DNA of 64,000 nt from positions 248,001-312,000 of the forward strand of contig NZ_CP014167.1 of assembly GCF_001685395.1 (NCBI RefSeq), read 5' to 3'. How positions within the stretch are numbered: the stretch's first letter is position 1; the number at the start of each line of letters is the position of its first letter. The notes below the pieces were generated by a model. The model saw only the letters and a list, made by a program, of their open reading frames with translations. It searched no databases and had not been told where the DNA came from. The position numbers and the translations under genes were made by a program. Shown here one piece after another: positions 20,383 through 30,102 of this stretch. This DNA comes from Paenibacillus yonginensis (GTDB lineage Bacteria; Bacillota; Bacilli; Paenibacillales; Paenibacillaceae).

Positions 20383-21084
20383 ATGATTACCCTTTATCCC
20401 GATTCGGAGCGGAACAAAGCTGATCTGGGCTGGCTGAAGACAGGCCGGAGTTTCTCTTTCGGCGATTATCAGGACGAGAACAATATGGCGTTTGGACCGC
20501 TGCGGGTCTTTAATGATGATGTTATTGCACCGGGCCGCGGCTTTGGCGCACATCCGCACAGCGATATGGAGATTGTCTCCATCGTGTTGTCCGGTCAGCT
20601 GCGCCATGAAGACAGCATGGGCAATGAGGCGATTACAACTTTTGGCGGCGTGCAGCGCATGTCGGCCGGAAGCGGCGTGATCCATACAGAGCACAACCCT
20701 TCGCAGGAAGAAGAGGTGAACCTGCTGCAGATCTGGTTTATGCCGGCTGAACGCGGCAAGCAGCCTTCCTACACCACCAGCCAGTTTGATCCCGAGCAGC
20801 TGAAGGGCCGTTTGCTGCCGGTCGTTACGCCTGTAGGTAGCAGCACGGCTGCCGACATCGGTCAGGATCTGACGATTTATATGAGCAGGCTGCAGGCCGG
20901 AGAATCCGTCCGTTTCCATCAGGACGCCGGGCGCCGGACCTTCCTGTTTGTTATCGAAGGGGAGCTTTCTCTGCAGGAGGAATACAAATTGGGCACACGG
21001 GATTCGGCCCGGATCATCCAGGTGACAGACCTGGACCTAACGGCTAAAGATGAGGTGCTCTTTATGCTGATCGATCTGCCTTAA
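20383..21084 (+). CDS. Pirin-family bicupin protein (YhhW-like)
   Basis: A 233-residue bicupin. The N-terminal cupin keeps the metal site: HPHSDMEIVSIVLSG and GVIHTEHNPS, giving the three histidines and one glutamate typical of YhhW-type quercetin 2,3-dioxygenases. FGDYQDENNMAFGPLRVFND is a family signature. Start ATG 20383 follows AAAGGAGG. Pirins in bacteria are linked to stress and redox metabolism; the natural substrate is unknown. The next gene starts 51 nt downstream on the same strand and may be co-transcribed. Confidence 0.9.
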   Translation: MITLYPDSERNKADLGWLKTGRSFSFGDYQDENNMAFGPLRVFNDDVIAPGRGFGAHPHSDMEIVSIVLSGQLRHEDSMGNEAITTFGGVQRMSAGSGVIHTEHNPSQEEEVNLLQIWFMPAERGKQPSYTTSQFDPEQLKGRLLPVVTPVGSSTAADIGQDLTIYMSRLQAGESVRFHQDAGRRTFLFVIEGELSLQEEYKLGTRDSARIIQVTDLDLTAKDEVLFMLIDLP

Positions 21085-21135
21085 AGCGGAATAACCCGGT
21101 TAGAAATCTGATTTTGATATGAAGGAGGGATTGGG

Positions 21136-21474
21136 ATGGCGGAACGTGTACTTGTGAAACATGCGGTAGCAGGCCGAATGCTGCTGGATACCTCCAGGGA
21201 GGCTGGAGTCACTTATGAGGTCAGCCGGAGCGGGCGCGGTGATCAAACGGTTATAGAGCTGCGGGGAGTCACTCCCGAAATTGGCGCTGCCGTCATGAGC
21301 CTGAGGGAGGAATTGAACTTATTCCTGTTTGAAGAGCCGGAGCAGGGCGATACGATCAAACACTGGTTCTACGTCAACTCGGGCGACAAGGTGCATTACG
21401 AGGAGAACGGCGGTGTACTGCGGATTTCAGCCGCTGGCGAGATCGTCTACAATCCAAAGGATTATTGGGATTAA
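21136..21474 (+). CDS. Hypothetical protein, 112 aa
   Basis: I do not recognise this family. The protein is soluble-looking and mixed alpha/beta, with no signal peptide, membrane segment or cysteine. It contains several short strands (VIELRGVTPEIG, KHWFYVNSGDKVHYEENGG) and ends NPKDYWD. AAGGAGG stands 9 nt ahead of the ATG, and a very strong terminator follows, so it is probably a real gene. It follows pirin by 51 nt and may be in the same transcript. Confidence 0.65.
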   Translation: MAERVLVKHAVAGRMLLDTSREAGVTYEVSRSGRGDQTVIELRGVTPEIGAAVMSLREELNLFLFEEPEQGDTIKHWFYVNSGDKVHYEENGGVLRISAAGEIVYNPKDYWD

Positions 21475-21520
21475 TACGATTCTTACTCACGATTTGTACT
21501 CAGGATTCCAGTCTGCATGA

Positions 21521-21566
21521 CAACAAGAAAGCCGGACCCCGCGGGGGCCGGCTTTCTTGTTGTTCT
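21521..21566. terminator. Strong bidirectional terminator
   Basis: Perfect 15-bp arms CAACAAGAAAGCCGG / CCGGCTTTCTTGTTG, closed by more GC pairs, between the hypothetical gene and mntH. Confidence 0.88.
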
Positions 21567-21598
21567 TCGAGCGGAAAGGAGTTCCTTTATGCTTTATA

Positions 21599-22966
21599 TT
21601 AACCTATTCCGGCAAAGGTTCCGTAAATCAGGAACACGTTCAGCACGGACAAAATAACGGCAATAATCCAGGCTGTATATTTGACCCATGAGCGGTTGGC
21701 GAAGGGCCCCATCAATCGTTTGTCGCTGGTAAATAAAGCGAGCGGGATAATGGCGAAAGGCAATTGTACGCTCAGAAACACTTGCGTATACAAGAGCAGC
21801 TGCTCGACTGCGTTCTCTCTTCCGCCGAACATGACCACGCAGATGACTACGGGAATCACGGCAAGCAGACGGGTGATGATTCGGCGAAGCCAGGTCGGAA
21901 TCTTCATCTGGATAAAACCTTCCATTACAATCTGTCCAGATAAGGTTCCGGTAATGGTGGAGTTCTGACCCGAAGCCAGCAGAGCAACGGCAAACAGCGT
22001 ACTGAGCAGAGGACTGGCAATGGCTCCGACGATGGCATTGTCCGAGAGGGCGTTATACAGGTCGGTGAAACGTCCCAGATCGCTTGTCGTCCCGAAAAAC
22101 ATCGCTGCACCCAGAACGAGCAGCAGGCAGTTGATAATAAAAGCAATGCTCAGCTGAATATTGGAGTCGATCGTCGCAAATTTGATAGCTTCCCGTTTGC
22201 CCTGTTCATCCCTTTTAAATTGGCGGGTCTGGACAAGCGAGGAATGCAAATACAAGTTATGCGGCATTACGGTAGCACCGACGATGCCCAAAGCAATCAA
22301 CAGCATGCCGTTATTCGTAGCGATTTCAGGGCTTGGAATAAAACCGCTAAGCAGCGGGCCGATGCTTGGGCTGGAGAGCAGCACTTCATATAAGAAGACG
22401 ATAAAAATGGTAGCGATCAAGGTCGCGACAATCGCTTCGATCTTTCTGAATCCGACCTTGGTCAACAGCAATAATAAAAGGACATCCAGCGTTGTGATCA
22501 GAACCCCAACTAAAAGCGGGATTTTGAACAACAGCTGAAGCGCAACGGCTCCCCCGATCACTTCGGCAATATCCGTGGCCATAATCGCCAGCTCGGTCAA
22601 AATCCATAAGATAAAGGCAGCCGGCTTGCTGGTGGCCTGGCGGGTAGCCTGGGCCAGATCCATTCCGGTTACAATCCCCAGTTTGGCCGACATGCTTTGA
22701 AGCAGCATAGCAATCAGGCTGGAAATCAAAATGATGCTGAGCAGCGTATATCCAAATTGCGCGCCGCCTTGAATCGACGTAATCCAGTTTCCGGGGTCCA
22801 TATAACCTACGGCAACCAAAACGCCGGGACCGCTGTAGGCGGCCAGCTTTTTCCAAAATCCGGCTTGGTTTGGAAGACTTACCGTATTGTTGACTTCCCC
22901 CAGGCTGGCTCCGTTGGCGTGAGCGAGCAATCTTTGTTTTTGTTTGACAGTAGGCAGTTCTCCCAT
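21599..22966 (-). CDS. mntH: Manganese transporter MntH (NRAMP family)
   Basis: A proton-coupled Mn2+ importer in the cytoplasmic membrane with 455 residues and about 11 hydrophobic helices. The metal site is present in both halves: YMDPGN (Asp57-Asn60) in helix 1 and TVMPHN in helix 6. The NRAMP signature region around [19 protein letters not shown] is clear. ATG 22966 is preceded by AAAGAGGTGA. Upstream lies a promoter with a candidate MntR site. Manganese would support the class Ib reductase encoded at 9-13 kb. Confidence 0.95.
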   Translation of the reverse strand: MGELPTVKQKQRLLAHANGASLGEVNNTVSLPNQAGFWKKLAAYSGPGVLVAVGYMDPGNWITSIQGGAQFGYTLLSIILISSLIAMLLQSMSAKLGIVTGMDLAQATRQATSKPAAFILWILTELAIMATDIAEVIGGAVALQLLFKIPLLVGVLITTLDVLLLLLLTKVGFRKIEAIVATLIATIFIVFLYEVLLSSPSIGPLLSGFIPSPEIATNNGMLLIALGIVGATVMPHNLYLHSSLVQTRQFKRDEQGKREAIKFATIDSNIQLSIAFIINCLLLVLGAAMFFGTTSDLGRFTDLYNALSDNAIVGAIASPLLSTLFAVALLASGQNSTITGTLSGQIVMEGFIQMKIPTWLRRIITRLLAVIPVVICVVMFGGRENAVEQLLLYTQVFLSVQLPFAIIPLALFTSDKRLMGPFANRSWVKYTAWIIAVILSVLNVFLIYGTFAGIG

Positions 22967-23044
22967 AATCAGTCACCTCTTTAATTTAAATCTTATCTCT
23001 AGTTCTCCATTAGTTCTTGAACGGGATTCGAATTCTTTATGCTA

Positions 23045-23073
23045 ATTTTGCTCCAGGTAAACTTTTTTGTCAA
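23045..23073 (-). promoter_or_regulatory. mntH promoter with possible MntR site
   Basis: On the minus strand TTGACA, a 17-nt spacer and CAAAAT form a good promoter 79 nt before mntH. The spacer and -10 contain TTTACCTGGAGCAAA, a partial palindrome similar to MntR operators. The rest of the 305-bp gap between mntH and the SDR gene is AT-rich, apart from the SDR terminator. Confidence 0.45.
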
Positions 23074-23192
23074 TATAAAAATTATTTAATGCTGATTAAA
23101 ATATTGTCACCGGACAAACAGTTTCAATTTAACCTTAATTTTATTAAATCCTCTTAGTTGCGGGGCTGGAGCAGGAGGAATAACCAAAAGGG

Positions 23193-23224
23193 CAAAAAAA
23201 AAGCTGCCGAGCTTCCTCGGCAGC
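23193..23224 (-). terminator. Terminator of the SDR gene
   Basis: Read on the minus strand: stem GCTGCCGAG / CTCGGCAGC, 4-nt loop, nine or more T residues. Confidence 0.92.
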
Positions 23225-23271
23225 CTGGCCGGACCCTGAGGCCCATATCATTTTTCAAAAATCTTCACCCG

Positions 23272-24057
23272 TTACAGCAGCGATTCGGCTCCGTCCACGT
23301 AAATCTCCGTGCCTGTCACATGAGACGACTCGCTGGAAGCGAGGAACAGGACAAGATCAGCCACCTGCTCGGCCGACCCCGGGCCTTGCTCCAAGGGCTG
23401 GCTTCCTTCCGGATATTCCACGGGAATGATAATTTTCTTAAGATCATCCGAAGGATAGGTGTTCTCGCCGATGTTGGTTTTGATCGCACCCGGACAAATC
23501 GCGTTGACACGGATTTTATACTGGGCAAGCTCCAGCGCAGCCATCTTCATGAAAGCGACCTGGCCGGCCTTAGAAGAGGAATAAGCAGCGAACCCGAAAT
23601 TGGAGAAGACGCGGTTGCCGTTGACAGAGCTGGTGATGACGATGCTGCCGCCTTTCTTTTTCATGTAAGGGATTGCATATTTGACCGTGGCAAAGGTGCC
23701 GCGGAGATTGGTGTTCAGTGTCCGGTCCCATTCTTCAATGTCCAGCGTCTCAATCGGCGTCTTAGCCCCATTGATCCCGGCATTGGCGAAGACGATATCC
23801 ACCCGGTCCTCCTGTTTGGCAATGTCTTGATAAGCTTGTTCGATCATTTGCGGCTCAGAGACGTCGCATTTAATGACGATAGCGGTGCCGCCTGCTTTCT
23901 CGATTTCCTGCTTGGTTTCATTGGCATGCTCCGGCGTCCGGTCCAGCATGTACACTTTGGCGCCGTGACGGGCAAAAGCGATCGCGCTTGCTTTGCCGAT
24001 TCCGGAACCGCCGCCGGTGACGACGGCGATCTGGTCTTGAAGTCTTTGTTCTGGCAT
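23272..24057 (-). CDS. Short-chain dehydrogenase/reductase
   Basis: A classical SDR of 261 residues using NAD(P)H. The cofactor motif TGGGSGIG is near residue 14, NAGI at about 92, the catalytic Ser in ITSSVNG, and YSSSK gives the Tyr-Lys pair. The acid MLDRT after strand 2 points towards NAD preference. It belongs to the wide 3-oxoacyl-reductase-like group, so the substrate cannot be named. It is monocistronic with its own terminator; AAGGAGG precedes the ATG. Confidence 0.9.
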   Translation of the reverse strand: MPEQRLQDQIAVVTGGGSGIGKASAIAFARHGAKVYMLDRTPEHANETKQEIEKAGGTAIVIKCDVSEPQMIEQAYQDIAKQEDRVDIVFANAGINGAKTPIETLDIEEWDRTLNTNLRGTFATVKYAIPYMKKKGGSIVITSSVNGNRVFSNFGFAAYSSSKAGQVAFMKMAALELAQYKIRVNAICPGAIKTNIGENTYPSDDLKKIIIPVEYPEGSQPLEQGPGSAEQVADLVLFLASSESSHVTGTEIYVDGAESLL

Positions 24058-24329
24058 GAGGAACAGCCTCCTTGCGAATGAATTGTTTTTATGGAAGAAA
24101 GGGAAGTCGCTATAACATTACCCTCTTGGAAGGACCGGAACCAGTTTGAGCGAGGCAGGCATTGCCAGGCGGTATAACTTATAATTTGTGCAGAAAGGGA
24201 TCCGATTATGTGTTTGTAAATTTTATATTGAGCTCGGCAAAAGGGGATTTAACTAAAAATAGCAGCATTGCTGATGGAATCGATTTCTTCTACAATATTC
24301 TTGTATAAATACTGGAGGGAGACGGGTTT

Positions 24330-25673
24330 ATGACCACCTTTAAATTTCCTAACGATTTTATCTTCGGTTCGGCTACTTCTTCTTATCAAATTGAAGGCGC
24401 ATACAAAGAGGGAGGACGGGGGATGTCCATATGGGACACCTTTGCCCGCACACCCGGTAAAGTGGAGAATGGAGATACGGGCGACCTGGCCTGCGACAGC
24501 TACCATCTCTATAAGGAAGATGTTCAGCTTCTGAAAAATATGGGTGCCAAAGCGTACCGCTTCTCGGTCGCCTGGCCGCGTATTATTCCTGTCGGCGACG
24601 GCGCCGTCAACCAGGAAGGCCTTGATTATTACCACCGCCTGGTAGACGAGCTGCTGGCAAACGGCATCGAGCCGATGTGCACGCTGTACCACTGGGATCT
24701 TCCGCAGGCCCTGCAGGACAAGGGAGGCTGGGAATCCCGCGAGACGATTGCAGCTTTCGTGCGTTATGCCGAAACAATGTTTAAATCGTTTGCAGGCAAA
24801 ATCAAGAACTGGATCACCTTTAATGAACCTTGGTGCGTATCGTTCCTGTCCAACGAGATTGGCGCGCATGCTCCGGGCAAAACGGACTTCCAGGCCGCGC
24901 TTGACGTTGCTCACCATCTGCTGGTGGCACACGGGGAAACCGTAAAACGTTTCCGGGAACTCGGCGTAGACGGCGCGATCGGCATTGCGCCCAATACGGA
25001 ATGGTTTGAACCGTTCAGCACCAAACAGGAAGACATCGACGCTTGCGCGCGCCGCAACGCTTATTTTAACGGCTGGTTTTTTGATCCGGTGTTTAAAGGG
25101 CATTATCCGCAGCTTGCTTTGGACTGGTATAAAGCTAAAGGTTATGAGCCGCCCGTTCAGCCAGGCGACATGGAGACTATCGCTCAGCCGATTGATTTCC
25201 TGGGCATCAACTATTATACAGGCGGGGTTGGCCGTAATAATCCGGAGGAAGGACTGCTGGAGTTTGAAATCGTGGACGCTGCGTTCGACAAAACGGATTT
25301 CGACTGGAACATTTATCCGCAGGGCTTCTATTCCGTACTGACCTGGGTGAAAGCCAATTACGGCGATATTCCGATCTACATCACGGAGAACGGCGCTTAT
25401 TATGATTCCGACGAGGACAACGGGAAATATCATGATCCAAAACGCATTGAATACCTGCGCAAACACTTGATCCAGCTGAACCGAGCTTTGGCTTCCGGCG
25501 TCAATGTCAAAGGTTATTTCCTGTGGTCCCTGATGGACAACTTTGAATGGGCGTTTGGCTACAGCAAGCCGTTTGGTCTGGTGCACGTCGATTTCAAAAC
25601 GTTCAAACGGACACCGAAAGACAGCTACTACTGGTATAAACAAGTGATCGCCGAAGGCGGGCTTGAATCTTAA
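24330..25673 (+). CDS. bglA: Beta-glucosidase, GH1
   Basis: A cytoplasmic family-1 glycoside hydrolase of 447 residues that cleaves cellobiose-type beta-glucosides. The family opening [15 protein letters not shown] is followed by the acid/base Glu166 in TFNEPW and the nucleophile Glu353 in [20 protein letters not shown] near the end forms the aglycone side. No phosphate-binding signature typical of 6-phospho-beta-glucosidases is evident, so a plain beta-glucosidase is more likely. ATG 24330 follows GGAGGGAG. No PTS or ABC genes adjoin it. Confidence 0.94.
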   Translation: MTTFKFPNDFIFGSATSSYQIEGAYKEGGRGMSIWDTFARTPGKVENGDTGDLACDSYHLYKEDVQLLKNMGAKAYRFSVAWPRIIPVGDGAVNQEGLDYYHRLVDELLANGIEPMCTLYHWDLPQALQDKGGWESRETIAAFVRYAETMFKSFAGKIKNWITFNEPWCVSFLSNEIGAHAPGKTDFQAALDVAHHLLVAHGETVKRFRELGVDGAIGIAPNTEWFEPFSTKQEDIDACARRNAYFNGWFFDPVFKGHYPQLALDWYKAKGYEPPVQPGDMETIAQPIDFLGINYYTGGVGRNNPEEGLLEFEIVDAAFDKTDFDWNIYPQGFYSVLTWVKANYGDIPIYITENGAYYDSDEDNGKYHDPKRIEYLRKHLIQLNRALASGVNVKGYFLWSLMDNFEWAFGYSKPFGLVHVDFKTFKRTPKDSYYWYKQVIAEGGLES

Positions 25674-25710
25674 ATTTAAATCTTAAATCTTAAATCGGAT
25701 GATAAACGAA

Positions 25711-25740
25711 CACCCCTCCCGCGGTTTTGCGGGAGGGGTG
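25711..25740. terminator. Hairpin between bglA and patB
   Basis: Perfect 12-bp arms CACCCCTCCCGC / GCGGGAGGGGTG between convergent genes. T tracts are poor. A short tandem repeat of TAAATCT lies just before it (25672-25696). Confidence 0.7.
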
Positions 25741-25791
25741 CTGCATGTCTGACAGGGTGTTTCTGATGCCGCATGTCCAGGACAGGTTGGA

Positions 25792-26997
25792 TTACTTCCC
25801 TATATAACGCTCCATGGCCTTATCCAGCCGCTGCATCGCTTCCTTGACAAGGCTGTGCGAACAGGCCAGATTCATCCGCATGAATCCTTCGCCTTCTTGG
25901 CCAAATGGAGCTCCGTTGTTCAGGCCAAGCCGGGCTTCCTTCACCATAAACTCATTCAGCTCTTCAGCCGTCATGCCCAGTTCACGGAAATCAAACCACA
26001 TCAGATAGGTCGCTTCCGGGAGCAGGGTTTTAACCAGAGGTGTACCGTCTGCTTTCAGATAACGGGCCATATGCTGCTGAACAAATTCCATGTTGGAACG
26101 GATATAAGCCAGGCAATCGTTCAGCCAGGCCTCGCCATGGTTATAAGCGGCTTCGGCCGCGGTTAATCCGAAGATGCCGGCATGTGCCACCTCGCGGATG
26201 CTTAGGTTATGCACGAACTTTTCGCGCAGCTCAGGGTTGGCGATGATGATATTCGAAGTGTTCAGGGCCGCCAGGTTGAAGGTTTTGCTGGGTGCCGTAC
26301 AGACAATGGAATGCTGGTTAGCCTGCTCCGACAAGGAGGCGAAAGGAACGTGCACATGAGGTTCGAAGACCAGGTCGGCATGAATTTCATCCGAGACAAC
26401 AAGAACTCCATACCGTTCGGCCAGTTCATGAAGCTTCAGCAGCTCTTCACGGGTCCAGACGCGGCCCACCGGATTGTGCGGGCTGCAGAGAATCAGCATT
26501 TTGGCTCGGCCGGCCGTGCCGTCCATCAGCGTCTCAAGCTGCTCGAAATCCATGTCGTAATGTCCGTTCTCCCGCTCGCGCAGAGGGTTCAGCAGCAGCT
26601 TGCGATCCTGGTTGTTCACGACTCTGGCGAACGGCGGATAAACCGGCGGCTGAATGATCACCTCTTCACCTGGCTCCGTAAAGGTTTCGACCAGATGATA
26701 AAGCGCGGGAACAACTCCCGGAGCATAAACGATGGACTGAGGTTCGATCTTCCAATTATGCCTTCTGAGCATCCAGCCGGTTACGGCTTCCTTATAGCTG
26801 TCGCTTAAGAAGCTGTAACCGAAAACCCCGTGGTCTGCCTTGTCATGCAGGGCCTTGATCACGGCTTCCGGAACTTTGAAATCCATGTCAGCCACCCACA
26901 TCGGGAGTACGTCTTCGCTGCCAAAAATTCTGGCCAGGGACCCCCATTTCTCGGATGACGAATTGGTGCGGTCGATAGGTGTATCAAAAGATGGCAT
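25792..26997 (-). CDS. patB: PLP-dependent C-S lyase, MalY/PatB family
   Basis: A fold-type-I PLP enzyme of 401 residues, probably a cystathionine beta-lyase or cysteine-S-conjugate lyase. Family features are VLPMWVADMDFKVPEAV near the start, CSPHNPVGRVW (PLP phosphate and Asn), VSDEIHADLVF (Asp for the pyridine nitrogen) and APSKTFNLAAL with the Schiff-base Lys. A GTG three codons upstream is in frame, but its ribosome site would be only 2 nt away, so I take the ATG at 26997, 11 nt after GGAGG. It stands alone. Confidence 0.9.
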   Translation of the reverse strand: MPSFDTPIDRTNSSSEKWGSLARIFGSEDVLPMWVADMDFKVPEAVIKALHDKADHGVFGYSFLSDSYKEAVTGWMLRRHNWKIEPQSIVYAPGVVPALYHLVETFTEPGEEVIIQPPVYPPFARVVNNQDRKLLLNPLRERENGHYDMDFEQLETLMDGTAGRAKMLILCSPHNPVGRVWTREELLKLHELAERYGVLVVSDEIHADLVFEPHVHVPFASLSEQANQHSIVCTAPSKTFNLAALNTSNIIIANPELREKFVHNLSIREVAHAGIFGLTAAEAAYNHGEAWLNDCLAYIRSNMEFVQQHMARYLKADGTPLVKTLLPEATYLMWFDFRELGMTAEELNEFMVKEARLGLNNGAPFGQEGEGFMRMNLACSHSLVKEAMQRLDKAMERYIGK

Positions 26998-27179
26998 AAG
27001 GGCCACAACCTCCTTGAGCTCACGTTGTATTTATAGAAACAGTCTATACGAAAAGGGGCCTTTTATCAAAAATAATAATCTATCAATCTGCCAATATTTA
27101 CTTCATGACCGCTCTGAAAGCTCTTTGGTAACATAGACTTATTCCGGTAGATTTGCCGAAGTAAGAGCGGAGGTTATGT

Positions 27180-28802
27180 ATGTATCGTTGGCTAAAAGCG
27201 GCAGCGGCCGCATGTCTGGGGGCGGGAATCTGTTCGGCGGTGCTTTCTATCAGCGCTCCGGCGGTCAGCTTTGCTGCAGGAACTTCACAAGTTTTCCAGG
27301 ATATTGACGGCAGTTTTGCCAAAGATGCTATTATGGATCTTTATCAGCGCAAAATCGTAGAAGGGACTGCTCCCGGCACCTTCTCGCCCAAGAAAGCTCT
27401 GACCCGCGCTGAAGGAACCAAGGCGATGCTGGAGCTCTTGAAGCTTCAGCCCGTGGGGGGCGGAATCCCGGCCTTTCAGGATGTCCCCAAAACCGCCTGG
27501 TATTACGGATACGTGCAGGCCGGCGTTTATTTGAATTTGGCGCAGGGCAAAGGCAGCGGAAAATATAGGCCGGCCGACGGAGTAACCCGTCAGGAGCTGG
27601 CGGTTTGGCTGGTCCGCTTTCTGAAACAAAACGCTGCAGGCGGCAGCCTGTCCAGCCTTTATTCAGACGCGGCGCAGGTTGCCGATTGGGCGGCGTCTTC
27701 CGTTTATACGGTTCAGAAGCTTGGGCTGATGGAAGGGGCGGACGGACGCTTCCGGCCGAAGGCCGTAGTCACCCGTGAGGAAATGGCGGCGGTTATGGAC
27801 CGGATCGTGACCAATAGAACCTACGCAAACCCCATTTCGGCACCTGTCTCCCAGCCGATCCAATTGGGCTGGCAATACGGACAGACCGATGCGGAATTTA
27901 AAGCCAGCGTGTCCGCATCGAATATAAACGTCATTTCTCCCAGATGGCATTTCCTGAATGCGGACGGCACCTTCGTCGATTCAACCGAAACGGCGCTGAT
28001 CAGCTGGGCCAAATCTACGGGCCGGAAGGTATGGCCGCTTGTCGGCAACCGATCCAACCAGCAAATGACCCATGCCATGCTGTCCAATCCGGGCTTATCG
28101 GAGCGGGCGGCAGCTTCTTTGACGGCATATGCCGCCAAATATGAGCTGGATGGCCTAAACCTCGATTTTGAAAATGTGCTTCCGGCTGACCGCGCCTATT
28201 TAACTTCATTTATTGCCAATCTGGCCGGCAAGCTGCATCAGACCGGCAAGAAGCTGTCGGTTTGCGTTTCCCCGGATTTGGGCACGGATTGGACGGCAGC
28301 TTTCGATTATGCGGCATTGGCCAAAAGCGCGGATTATATCGTTTTAATGGGGTATGACGAGCATTGGGGCAGCGATCCGGCACCAGGCCCGGTAGCCTCG
28401 CTGGCCTGGGTGCAGTCTGGGCTGGATAAACTGCTGAAGCAGGTTGGAGCAGGAAAGGTGATTTTGGGTCTGCCGTTATACAGCCGGGATTGGCTGGTCA
28501 GCTCAAATGGCATCACGATTTCGGCAGAGGATCTGACTTTAAGCGAGCAGAATACCAGGATTTCCCGTTACGGCATTTATCCGTCCTGGAAATCGGCGCT
28601 GGGCCAATATACGGCTGCTTATCAGCTGAACGGGGGCAGGCATCAGCTTTGGTTCGAAGACAGCCGCTCGCTGACGCTGAAATACCAGCTGGGGCAAAGC
28701 CGGAGGGTGGCCGGATTTGCATACTGGTCCATCGGCGGAGAGCATGAGGGCCTGTGGAAAGCCTTAAATAACGCTACCCGTTTTAACGGCTATTCTTTCT
28801 AA
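27180..28802 (+). CDS. Surface protein with three SLH domains and a GH18 domain
   Basis: A secreted protein of 540 residues. A signal peptide (about 1-33) is followed by three S-layer homology repeats (about 38-95, 98-155, 158-215), recognisable by FQDI..FAKDAI, FQDVPKTAWYYGYV and YSDAAQVADWA with the TRAE, TRQE and TREE motifs. The C-terminal GH18 barrel has DGLNLDFEN with the catalytic Glu331 and resembles YaaH/CotE-like spore wall glucosaminidases. It should be held on the cell wall and act on peptidoglycan or a related glycan. GGAGG stands 6 nt before ATG. Confidence 0.9.
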   Translation: MYRWLKAAAAACLGAGICSAVLSISAPAVSFAAGTSQVFQDIDGSFAKDAIMDLYQRKIVEGTAPGTFSPKKALTRAEGTKAMLELLKLQPVGGGIPAFQDVPKTAWYYGYVQAGVYLNLAQGKGSGKYRPADGVTRQELAVWLVRFLKQNAAGGSLSSLYSDAAQVADWAASSVYTVQKLGLMEGADGRFRPKAVVTREEMAAVMDRIVTNRTYANPISAPVSQPIQLGWQYGQTDAEFKASVSASNINVISPRWHFLNADGTFVDSTETALISWAKSTGRKVWPLVGNRSNQQMTHAMLSNPGLSERAAASLTAYAAKYELDGLNLDFENVLPADRAYLTSFIANLAGKLHQTGKKLSVCVSPDLGTDWTAAFDYAALAKSADYIVLMGYDEHWGSDPAPGPVASLAWVQSGLDKLLKQVGAGKVILGLPLYSRDWLVSSNGITISAEDLTLSEQNTRISRYGIYPSWKSALGQYTAAYQLNGGRHQLWFEDSRSLTLKYQLGQSRRVAGFAYWSIGGEHEGLWKALNNATRFNGYSF

Positions 28803-28822
28803 ACTGAAATAGGCATAAGAAA

Positions 28823-28861
28823 AAAAAGGGGTCCCGGTCTTTTTGACTGAGGATCCCTTTT
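28823..28861 (+). terminator. Terminator after the SLH-GH18 gene
   Basis: Stem AAAGGGGTCC / GGATCCCTTT with one G-T pair and a 16-nt loop, ending in four T residues. Confidence 0.6.
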
Positions 28862-28935
28862 GGCTGCGGTGAACTGAGCCGAGGTTGAGGTGCCGCCCGG
28901 GCTTGAGATGGCTTATTCAGGTGTGTCCGATCCGA

Positions 28936-29898
28936 TTAAGTCTCGTACAGAACCGTTCCTGTCTCTGACAGATCATAGCCGGAGATGGAACGGAGTTCAT
29001 TCTGGAAATTCTCCGATCTGATGATATGGAGTACGGTCCCGATCCAGCCAGCGTTCTGTTTGGTTCTAAGCAGGACAAGATCATAACGTTCATCGGTCAG
29101 TGGGATAAAATCAACGCCTCCGACCGTCATAGCGGCCTTCTCGATTCCAACACCGACATCCGCGTCTCCTGAAGCTACCCTGCCGGCGACGCCCAGGTGA
29201 TTCGTTTCTTCGCGGTCATACCCAAGAATCTCATTCCCCCGAATGCCGAGCAGACGAAGCTGCTCATCAAGCAGCACGCGGGCACCGGAGCCTTTCTCCC
29301 GATTGGCCAGACGCAGTCCCGGGCGTTTCAGATCTTCCCAGCCGCTGATCCCGTCGGGGTTGCCTTCTCTGACATAAAGCCCGGCCTTCCGTTTCAATAG
29401 ATGCACAACAACATAAGAAGAGCCAATGAGGAATTTCCGGATGTAAGGCAGATTGTATTCCCCGGTATCCCCGTCCAGAAGATGGGTACTGACGATGTCG
29501 GATTCTCCGCGATACATGGAAATAAGGCTGTCCACACTGCCGACGAAGGAACGCAGCGGGCGTATGCCGGGCAAATTCCGCTCCATATGTTTGGCCAGAA
29601 TGTCCAGGCTGATATCCTGGCCGGTGATGACAAGCGACCGGGTTCCGTTTGGCGCTAAAGATGGAGGGGCGGCAGATGCGGTATAAGCGGCTTCCGCGGC
29701 GAAGGGGGCTTCTGCCGCTGCCTTTACGCCCTTGGAGCGGTTCTTGAAAGCCTCCAGGTCCGCAGCGTCAACCCGCATTTGTTTGCCGACACGGTAGGCA
29801 GGCAGTTCGCCTTTTTTAATGAGATCATATACGGTTAACTTCGAGATTTTAAGCAGCTTGGCTATCTCTTCGGTTGTATAGGAAACTTCACTGGACAT
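28936..29898 (-). CDS. HTH regulator fused to a substrate-binding domain (YvgK-like)
   Basis: A 320-residue one-component regulator. Residues 5-55 form an excisionase/MerR-type helix-turn-helix (YTTEEIAKLLKISKLTVYDL, then KKGELPAYRVGKQMRV). After an alanine-rich linker, about 88-310 resemble the periplasmic binding protein fold of ModA or LysR-substrate type but have no signal peptide, so the domain senses a ligand inside the cell. It is divergent from modA-modB, as I recall for yvgK next to yvgL-yvgM in B. subtilis. I infer a molybdate or molybdopterin-responsive regulator. Confidence 0.85.
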   Translation of the reverse strand: MSSEVSYTTEEIAKLLKISKLTVYDLIKKGELPAYRVGKQMRVDAADLEAFKNRSKGVKAAAEAPFAAEAAYTASAAPPSLAPNGTRSLVITGQDISLDILAKHMERNLPGIRPLRSFVGSVDSLISMYRGESDIVSTHLLDGDTGEYNLPYIRKFLIGSSYVVVHLLKRKAGLYVREGNPDGISGWEDLKRPGLRLANREKGSGARVLLDEQLRLLGIRGNEILGYDREETNHLGVAGRVASGDADVGVGIEKAAMTVGGVDFIPLTDERYDLVLLRTKQNAGWIGTVLHIIRSENFQNELRSISGYDLSETGTVLYET

Positions 29899-30022
29899 GC
29901 TTGTCCTCCTTATATTATAGAAAGCTGATAATAGCTTGAGGGGCCCTGCCGGGTCCCCGACTGAAACGAACAGTTTAGTTCATTTATTTTAACATAAAAT
30001 TGGATCCCGTCTGAAAAAGAGA

Positions 30023-30064
30023 TTTACAAGCTTCTTTTTTCAAACGTATAATCATAACAATGAT
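30023..30064 (+). promoter_or_regulatory. modA promoter with inverted repeat
   Basis: TTTACA (30023-30028), 18-nt spacer, TATAAT (30047-30052). The inverted repeat ATCAT-AACA-ATGAT (30051-30064) overlaps the -10 end and could be the operator of the divergent HTH protein. Confidence 0.55.
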
Positions 30065-30102
30065 AACTAAATATACATAAACATAACTTTGGAGGATCAA
30101 AT

